NCBI RefSeq assembly: GCF_030272615.1
Contig: NC_081415.1
Span: forward strand, 265,951,925 to 266,015,924
Source of the DNA: Cryptomeria japonica
Taxonomy: Eukaryota > Streptophyta > Pinopsida > Cupressales > Cupressaceae
Direction of reading: 5' to 3'
DNA: 64,000 nt
This document shows, in pieces, positions 57,013 to 64,000 of this stretch. The notes beneath the pieces were generated by a model, which searched no databases, was not told the DNA's origin, and saw only the letters and a list, made by a program, of their open reading frames with translations. Each line of letters begins with the position of its first letter. Within the stretch, counting starts at the first letter, position 1. The translations under genes and the position numbers were made by a program.

Positions 57013-57808
57013 TGTTAGGATTAATGACAGACTCAAAGATACTGAGAGGGGGAGGTGAATCAGTATCTAACCAGTTTGCACAATATTTAAACTTATTAAG
57101 AACTTTGCATCCCAAAATAGTGTACCGATAAATAAGAATTAATGCAGTAAACAGAAACAATAAAGACAACATAGAAAACACACCATAACACAAGATGTTT
57201 GATGAGGAAACCCGGTGTGGGAAAACCTCAGTGGGATTTATGACCCATAATATTCACTCACTCGCCAATGAATAAATATTACTTACAATGAGGGGCCTGC
57301 ACATGCAAGAAGGCCAACTGCCTAGAGCTCACTACTCAATAAGAGTCACACTGACTACAAAAGTGGATTATGAAATCCAATACAATGTACTGCTTCAAAG
57401 TAGCATCAACTTTGCTAGGTTCAATACCGGTTTAAGCTCATTCTATAACCAAAAACTTTGTTGTCAACTATATCTCCTTTTTTTAAAATATCATCTATAT
57501 ATTCTCTCCATATATATACCTTCTACACAAAATGACCTATAAGATCTCATACATATATATGTGTCTTTTACAATATGTCATGTCGGCTTTACAAAAGATA
57601 ATTACAATTAAATACAATAAACAAAAGTCTATTCTCTGTTGGCTAGGGTGTCAATATGCATTGTTGCTGCTGTCGGTGAAGTGTTTGTTGGTGTATGTAG
57701 ATGTCTATGCCAGCGTCGATGCCTGTCGATGGTTTTACCAGATGAGTGCCAGAAAGTTGCCATCAATGACAACACCAACTATTCTCATAAGAGTGTAGAA
57801 TGCCAACA
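57013..57808 (-). repeat. 5' LTR of element E (right on plus strand)
   Basis: It matches 51145-51941. The shared block lies at about 57201-57240 on the complement. The plus-strand end CCAACA is followed by ATGCA. Confidence 0.92.
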
Positions 57809-58320
57809 ATGCATGACCTTTTAAACACACTCTCTACTACAATGAAACAATGATTGCGACTAACATGACGTGTCAGACACTTTCGCAATTTCACGACTTC
57901 ATGAGTTAATACCATCTAGTGACCCGCAAGACGGTGTTATCGACTAGCACAACATGTTAGGTTCTCTCAAACTTTCATGCGTGACCTTTCAAACACATTC
58001 TCTACCACTGCAAAAACAACAATTGCGACTAACATGATGTGTCAAGTGCTTTCGCAATTTTGCGACTTCATAGGTTTATACCATCTGTTGACCCACGAGA
58101 TGATGATATCAACTAACACGACATGTTAGGTTTCGGAGTTTCACGCCTGAACTGTTAAATGCATTCTCTACCACCGCAAAACAATAATTGCGACTAACAC
58201 GGGTTGTTATGCACTTTTGAAATTTTGCGACTTCACAGGTCAAACCATCTATTCACCCGTTGGACCGCGATTGCAACTAACACATAGTTTTAAGCACTTT
58301 CGCAGTTTCGTGTGAATAGA
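57809..58320. repeat. Satellite with CGACTAACACG core, right part (about 167-bp unit)
   Basis: The landmark (G/C)CNTGACCTTT recurs at about 57812, 57975 and 58143. CGACTAACA(T/C)G recurs near 57870, 58034 and 58197. Between them lie TTTCGCAATTT and a phrase like TGACCCGCAAGA. It is the continuation of 50843-51144 across element E. Confidence 0.82.
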
Positions 58321-58735
58321 CACAACTGGTTGCAACTTTCATCATTTCGCTAAACCCGCAAAATGGCGATTATAACTAATGCAACCTATTTTTCACGACT
58401 TCTAACCCTAATGCAACCAATCAAAAATCTAACGCGGCTTCTAACCCAATCTCAGTTGTCCAATAAAAAATATATTGTTACTAACACACTTGTTCACCAT
58501 TGCGACTAACACACAGTTTTAACTGCTTTCGCAGTTTCACGTGAATAGACACAGCTGGTTATGACTTTGGATCTTTTGCTACTTCGTGGATTAAGCCTAA
58601 CATGTTAACCCGCAAAATGACAATTATAACTAACGCGACCAATCGAAAACCTAACACAACTTGTAACACTAATGTGGCTTCTAACCCTAGCGCAATCTCA
58701 GTCGTCCATCGAAAATCTACGGTTCAAAAGGTGGG
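58257..58735. repeat. Derived satellite, two units of about 238 bp
   Basis: GTGAATAGACACA(A/G)CTGGTT, AACCCGCAAAATG and CTTCTAACCC recur about 238 bases apart (for example near 58311 and 58549). The units keep GCGACTAACAC phrases of the 167-bp satellite, so they are probably derived from it. Confidence 0.7.
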
Positions 58736-58933
58736 ACTAACATCGCGTGTTAGTTGCACTGTAAGTTTTTGGAGCCAGAATAGACATGTCTCGCAGCGTG
58801 TCTAACCCTGACGTGACCTATGTGTATAGCCATAATATATCAAGCGACATGTGTGTGTATAGCTCCTAGCCGACGGACGTGTCTATTTTGGCTCTAAAAT
58901 GGCAGTACAGATTGACTAACATGCGTGTTAGTC
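58730..58933. repeat. MITE-like inverted repeat, arms of about 60 bp
   Basis: The left arm (about 58730-58792) and right arm (about 58872-58933) are imperfect inverted copies. Both contain GACTAACA...GTGTTAGT, a TTTTGGAGCCAGAATAG-type core (TCTATTTTGGCTCTAAAA on the right) and a GACATGTC-type inner end. The spacing is about 80 bases. No target duplication was identified. Confidence 0.6.
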
Positions 58934-59125
58934 GCGTTTTACACTATCGATTTTGTAATAAATGGCTGCAATTGACTAACCTATTGCTAACACGTTGTAC
59001 AAAAGGTCTGTTTTGGAGCCAGAATAGCTTCAGCCCTAGCTGACATGTCTAACCTTAATGCGACCTTTGTGTGTATAGTCGTATTATATCAATCAACCTG
59101 TGTGTATAGCTCCAAGTCATATTAT
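58757..59125. repeat. Duplicated segment starting TTTTGGAGCCAGAATAG
   Basis: TTTTGGAGCCAGAATAG at about 58761 and 59012 is followed in both cases by phrases like TGTCTAACC, TGCGACCT, GTGTATAG and ATATATCAA. The second copy is more diverged. A further degenerate copy (TTTTTGGACCCAGAATAAAC) lies near 60392 and an inverted one at 17427-17443. Confidence 0.65.
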
Positions 59126-59572
59126 ATCAAGAAATATAAACTAACCGTAATAGCTTCAAACTAAAAATGCAAACTGTAGTGATTTTAAACACAAAATCCA
59201 AACCATATCACGCAAATGATAAACTAACTTCAATGCAACTTTTCTTGCATTAGGTACATCAAATCGCACCATGTTAGTATTTTCTCTGATGAACGTACAA
59301 ATTTTTGGAGACTACACCCTCTTTTTCCCACCAAGATGTTGTTTGAATGCGGTTTCTTCATTCACTTACTTTTAATGTGCGTGTTATGCACAATAAACCA
59401 TCAGTAACCACGAAGTCAGTCGCAACTGTCCTCCGACATGTCCATGTAATTTTGCGTGGGCCCCGAGGAGTGAAACTGACAACTCGACGAACTCCACAGG
59501 CAACTCCATGTCACATACCGTGAGTCTGAGCATCGCGACAAGTTGGCATGGTATGCATGTCTCGGACATGCA
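59126..59572. other. Intergenic DNA, no gene recognised
   Basis: A GC-richer segment (about 59390-59570) has a 61-codon minus-strand frame with no resemblance to a known protein. Nothing else was seen. Confidence 0.4.
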
Positions 59573-60376
59573 TGTTGATGCATATCATTGGTACTGTTTA
59601 TGGTGAAAATGGAAGAATGATACTGAAAGACTAAATGAATTCAATCACAAAACCCTAGCCTAACAACAACAAAGATCCACCATAACATATGAAGATTACC
59701 TAAGATAATGCAAATCAAATGAAATCACAAAGATTATACCATCACATGTCCAATAGGGTTTGAATCTCCATTCTTCCTATCTTCATTGATCTTGCTTGAT
59801 ATATTTGCTCTCAGATTTTATGTGTGCACAAGAGTTCAACAAAGAACATAAATGTGGTTGCAAGTAGGCTTGATCACATATGAAAGTTCGAATGTTAGAA
59901 TGCTTGATTAGGATGATTAGAATGATTAGATTGATTAGGGTTGATAATGAGAGAAGCATCCTCTTATATAGAAGACACTGTAGGAAATGGAGGGATAAGA
60001 TTGAGAGGTGTAAAAGATAAATGGTCGGATAGGATTAGAGGGTAGGTAGAAGAAATAATAAAATAATGAGAGGGTAGGTAGTGTAGGAATTAAGAGATGA
60101 AAGACATGTGTCATAGGTAGAAAAAGGCTAATGAATTAATTAAATAAATAAAGATTCATTTAATTAATAGAGGAAGTGGGATCAATTAAATAAATAAGTA
60201 TTTATTTAATTTAGGAAAAGGATAATTTAAATAAATAAATAAAATTATTTAAATGATAAATAACGCTAGAAGAGGATAAATGAATTAATTAAATAAATAA
60301 AAGTTTATTTAATTAATAGAAGAATTAGGCTAAAATAATTAAATAAATAAAGACAGGACAATTTTAGGTGTCTACA
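59573..60376. mobile_element. Possible solo LTR (about 0.8 kb)
   Basis: The segment begins TGTTGATGC and ends GTGTCTACA, consistent with TG...CA LTR ends. It has a TATATAGAAG phrase near 59971 and several AATTAATTAAATAAATAAA tracts near its right side. The flanking bases (ATGCA left, GGTAC right) do not match, and no second LTR or internal region was found, so this is tentative. Confidence 0.35.
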
Positions 60377-61009
60377 GGTACGACAAGTCCTTTTTGGACC
60401 CAGAATAAACACGTCCTATACATTGCTACCCCAATAGTTGTACACATAAGAATAATATTTTTTCACTATGATAACACTACTTGTTTAAGTGAGCATCTTA
60501 TTTTATAAATGACACACTTATAGTGGATAGCTATGATATTTTGTTTGAAACAAAAAATGGTTTATTTCATTTGTTAATTAATGTTATTATGTCTTTTTCA
60601 TATAACATTTATAGGTTCTCTTGTGTTCAAGTATTGATCCATTTTGACCAACATTTGGTAATTTTGTTATTTACACGTGGATTATTTATTTATAATATAT
60701 AATAAAAATATGTGACAAGACTGGATATTATAATCACAATTGCTATAATGACTATTGGACTTTATACAACTACTAGCCCCTCTCCCCTATCTACTTAAAG
60801 ATACCCAATAACTATAAACTTAAAATTGTTACTACTTGTGGACAAATGCACCAACAATGGTGTACAAATGAACCAACAATGGTGTACAAATGAATCAATT
60901 ATGATTCAAAAAAGCTAAAAAGTGAGTAGCTATTGATATATGTAAAATTTATTCATAAACTTTCATTGATTCCTTTTAGAATTAATACTAACATAACTAT
61001 TGATGATAT
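60377..61009. other. Intergenic DNA, no gene seen
   Basis: AT-rich. A short phrase, CAATGGTGTACAAATGAA, is tandemly repeated near 60854-60890. No other feature was recognised. Confidence 0.45.
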
Positions 61010-61235
61010 TTTAAAATATATATTTTCCTTCTCTTAAAAGACACAAACTCAAAAGAAATACAGATACTTCGAATTTGTTATTTTTCATATTCCAAATTAT
61101 GAATGGTCACAAGCTTTGCCGTACTCTGCTATAAGACTCAAAAGAAGATCAGATGCTTTGAACTTGTTATTTTTTCATATTCCAGATTATGATTGGTCAC
61201 AAGCTTTGCCGTACTCTGCTAAAAAAATCATCTGC
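61010..61235. repeat. Diverged repeat related to 15480-16420, with a tandem duplication of about 85 bp
   Basis: ACTCAAAAGAA, CATATTCCA and GGTCACAAGCTTTGCC occur twice in order (about 61047-61135 and 61136-61223). The order of TTTTCCTTC, ACTCAAAAGAA and TTGGTCACAAGCTTTG follows the block at 15.5-16.4 kb. Confidence 0.6.
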
Positions 61236-61713
61236 AATAGTGAGTTAACATGTTTGGTGGGTTCCATCCACTGGTTCTAGTGACGTTAACCATTACCTAA
61301 TTCATCAGTCACTGGTAGAATTGCAGCTTTGAATTATATGCAGAATCAGATGGACAATCGTACAGTTGCTCTCATGAAAAGTTAAAATAGCGTGCGCCTC
61401 CATCATATCTCTTCCTCAATTAATGGCAGATTTCTTCCTTATCCATTCATATTAACCAGACTAAAAAACCCGTCTCTGAACACCGACAGGGCAGGGAAAA
61501 ATCCATTTGTTATTCCATTGTAATTTCTTTCTATAAGTTACATAGATGGTAAGAACATTAGGTGTTATATATTAGGATTCCTATTGAAAAAGATGGATTA
61601 CAGAGGATCTGATCATGAATGTTACAAATACAGATGGCACTGGCAGACAAGCTTGCCAAAAAGTCAAAGCGTTGTAGCACATAAAAATCAGATTTTGAGT
61701 ACGACTCGGTAGG
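61236..61713 (-). other. Downstream flank / probable 3' UTR of the inositol transporter
   Basis: No other gene was seen. Part of this stretch next to 61714 should be transcribed 3' UTR, but I could not identify a convincing poly-A signal. Confidence 0.4.
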
Positions 61714-64000
61714 CTAAGTTTCACTGTTCCCACTGGATTTGTTCTTTATGCTTGTCATTTCTTTCTTGTATGATTGCTTTGCAGAGGGATTCTTTTTCCA
61801 GAACTTGAAGCTGAAAAGTCTAACTCTTGACTGCAACATTAACTCCACTTCCTCGAATGATAGCCCTTTTGTTTCTGGGAGAAAAACCAGAGCGAAGAAC
61901 AGACCTGCCACAGCTATGCACCCGAATAACATGAATGTCAAGGATGTTCCAATGGCGTTAACCAGAGTTAGAAATGTCTGCGCCACTATCAAATTGGATA
62001 TCCAACAAGCAGTAGCAGCTATTCCTCCGCATATGCCCCTGTATTTCAGTGGGTATATTTCAGAATTTACAATCCAGGGAACTGTTCCCATGCCAGGGGA
62101 GAAAAATATTATGTATAGGGCGAGCCCAATAATGGCTAGGTATCCAGTGTGGCTGGGGCATCCGCGAGTAAACCATGGGCTGTTGTTCACCTTGCTGCAC
62201 AGACGTTTGGTTGTGGAGTTGGAAATTATGCATGTTCCAGGCAGCAGCTGGCACATTTTAAAAATAAATCAGAAAAATATGTATAATCCAAAATATTAAT
62301 TTTAGAATATTTATAAATTATATGTGATGATAGAATCACAAAGTATAATCCAAAATATTAATTTTAAAACATTTATAAATTATTTGTAATGATAGAATTA
62401 GGGAATAAGATCCAAAATATTAATTTTTAAAAAAATTATAAACTACTATCTACTTTGACTGTAGAAATAGCATGGCTTTTAAAAAAATATCTGTTTTATG
62501 TGCAAGTGTTTCTGAAAAATACGGTCTATGTTTTTTGAATCAGTATTTTAGATTGCACTCAGCAATCCATCATCAATCTTTCTGAATACAATCTGAAATG
62601 TTGATTCAAAATGCATACACAATTTTTTTCCATACTCTGACACATAATACATGGACCACAGAAAGCTCATGCCTACTATATCTGTTTTATGACAATTAGA
62701 GCATGTAAATTATATACTCTAGTCCTAAACAGGCTATACTTTTTTGTACCTGATCAGCTCTGTTGGCACAGAATCCGCACTCAGCCTGCAAGCATTTGGT
62801 ACAGTCCCAGCTTGAGGTAGCAGATGCATATTCAGGGCATGTGTAGCCTGCAAACTGGCTTGTGGTGGCTGCCCTGCTTACCATGGGCGCCTGATCTGAT
62901 GCTATATGGAAAACCACAGCTAACATTGCCAATGCCAAAATGCATCCAGATAAACTGAAAAGTACAAGCTTCTTCCTCCCTGTTCTGTCAATCAGAAAAA
63001 TACTGATTATGGATCCAACAGCATTCAAACCGGAGGTAATCAGAGAGAGTAGCAGAGCCACTGTGTTTGAAGCAAACCCTGCTAATTGCACTATCGTGGG
63101 ACTGTAATACATCACAGTGTTAATGCCCACAAATTGTTGGAATACCTGCACCCAATACATGGAATATTTGTTAGATTCTTGGCTAGCAATTATTGTTTTG
63201 AAAACATATGCCTCAAGAAGATTCATTCCTTGCATTATTGTTTCAAAAGGTATACCTGAAGACCCACTCCTACAAAGAGCCCGTATCTTATCTCTTTCAC
63301 AGTCCACAGATTAGAAAGTTGAATGTTAGCAAGGGTTCCTATCTCCATTTCAGCTTCCACAGATTCCTTGAGTGCTTGAACTTCACTTTCAACATCTTCT
63401 GGTGGGTATATCTTTTTAAGTATTGCGACAGCCTCCTCCTCTCTTTTCTACTCACAGTACACAAGGTGCAGGTAAGTATTGGATCAGGTTAATGACTAAG
63501 CAATTTGCAACCACTTATATAAAATGTAGCAGTGATGCTGCTATGGCTACTTTACAGCCCTTAGTTCACAAACATCCGTATTAGGGTTGAAGTTGACTTG
63601 ATTGATGGAATAAAAAACACCCAAATGTTTTGTTTCCCTAAGGCCAAGAAAATCATCAATCATCCATAATTTTTGCTCACCTTTCTGTACAACCAACGAG
63701 GAGATTCAGGTAAGAAGATCATTAGCAAAAATTGTAAAAGAGCAGGAAGCCCTGCAACTCCAAGCATCCAACGCCATGTTCCAGGAACCTGCATCCATCC
63801 ATGTATTTGTAATTCATTTCACAAGTTCAACTGGTTCAACAGCCAAGAATAACTTAGCAACAAAATATATCTACCCACCTTTGTAAAAGCAATATTGATG
63901 CAGTATGACAAGAATTGCCCTCCTGTGATGAGAAAAGCATTTGTACTAGTTAAAGCTCCCCTGATTTTGGCCGGTGAGGCCTCTGAAATGTAAAGAGGGG
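61714..64000 (-). CDS. INT: Inositol transporter (INT2/INT4-like), five 3' exons; 5' end outside window
   Basis: This is a major facilitator sugar-porter protein, probably a proton-coupled myo-inositol symporter of the plasma membrane. The visible exons on the minus strand are 63879-64000 (partial), 63681-63788, 63256-63447, 62750-63145 and 61714-62247. All introns are GT-AG (90, 233, 110 and 502 bases) and keep phase 0. About 449 residues are visible of an expected ~580. In order they show [25 protein letters not shown], the PESPRW motif, [18 protein letters not shown], the DRTGRKK loop, a Cys-rich extracellular loop with [14 protein letters not shown] and GCPSHTGY, then [19 protein letters not shown] and PETKG. 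The Cys-rich PSI-like loop between late membrane helices is a hallmark of plant INT2/3/4 and argues against hexose transporters. No stop or frameshift was seen, so it is probably functional. Which paralogue it is cannot be decided here. Confidence 0.9.
62280..62450. repeat. Tandem repeat of about 60 bp in the last intron of the inositol transporter
   Basis: Three degenerate copies of a phrase like ATCCAAAATATTAATTTTA followed by ATTTATAAATTAT and TGATAGAAT lie at about 62286, 62347 and 62409, inside the intron between exons 62750-63145 and 61714-62247. Confidence 0.8.

Larger units (their letters stand above)
51145..57808 (-). mobile_element. Non-autonomous LTR retrotransposon E, second copy of the D family
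   Basis: It spans 6,664 bases, with LTRs at 51145-51941 and 57013-57808. On the minus strand the order is the same as in D: 5' LTR, primer site 57010-56999, ORF1, a 305-base spacer, ORF2, polypurine tract and 3' LTR. It is inserted in a satellite array with an ATGTA/ATGCA target duplication. It is more decayed than D in ORF1 and carries several stops in ORF2, yet it keeps the same plan and contains no protease, integrase, RT or RNase H. Confidence 0.9.

Noticed and set aside
39194-57808. D/E as DNA transposons or viral insertions
   Set aside because: Paired LTRs, primer site, polypurine tract and 5-bp target duplications show LTR retrotransposition. No viral replicase, movement or coat domain is seen.
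59384-59569. 61-codon minus-strand frame in GC-richer DNA
   Set aside because: It is short, without recognisable motif, and lies among satellite-derived sequence.

Overview
This window is plant nuclear DNA from a large, repeat-rich genome. The evidence is plant Ty1/copia elements primed from initiator tRNA-Met, an L1-type plant LINE with a DUF4283 ORF1, tRNA-derived SINEs, and the 3' part of an intron-containing inositol transporter (INT) gene at the right edge. A gymnosperm is my best guess from the density and decay of the repeats, but nothing here proves it. Roughly two thirds of the window is recognisable mobile DNA, and no microbial features were seen.

Layout. (1) 1-11757: copia element A, whose 5' end lies outside the window. 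It is split at 638/8370 by a sibling copia element, B (639-8369), with a perfect CAATG target duplication. A itself abuts a LINE ORF1 fragment (11758-13195, minus). (2) 13196-23950: AT-rich DNA with a 5'-truncated LINE tail (about 14042-14283), a SINE with 12-bp target duplications (14525-14726), a second SINE with 13-bp duplications (18699-19005), a third SINE-like unit (about 21408-21597), diverged duplications, and a 560-bp tandem array (about 22000-23532) with a strong hairpin in every unit. (3) 23949-30257: a full-length but dead LINE with a 15-bp target duplication. (4) 30640-33960: the satellite of region 2 in inverted orientation, a 53-bp tandem repeat, a duplicated block and a fossil copia LTR. 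(5) 34676-35632: two long polypyrimidine tracts. (6) 36842-50806: copia element C, whose gag zinc knuckle is split by element D (39194-45740, minus strand). (7) 50843-59110: a satellite with a CGACTAACACG core, interrupted by element E (51145-57808, minus strand), a second copy of the D family. (8) 59111-61713: a possible solo LTR and more repeats. (9) 61714-64000: five exons of the inositol transporter on the minus strand.

How the parts relate. A, B and C are autonomous-type copia elements in the order gag, protease, integrase, RT, RNase H, all damaged by stop codons that are mostly C-to-T or G-to-A changes. D and E share primer site, polypurine tract and an LTR block with them but encode no protease, integrase, RT or RNase H. 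Instead they carry a coiled-coil/zinc-knuckle ORF1 and a reading frame of about 1,090 codons (ORF2) that I cannot assign to any family. D/E therefore look like non-autonomous LTR elements that may use copia machinery in trans, and they are the best candidate here for something undescribed. The only probable host gene is the inositol transporter.
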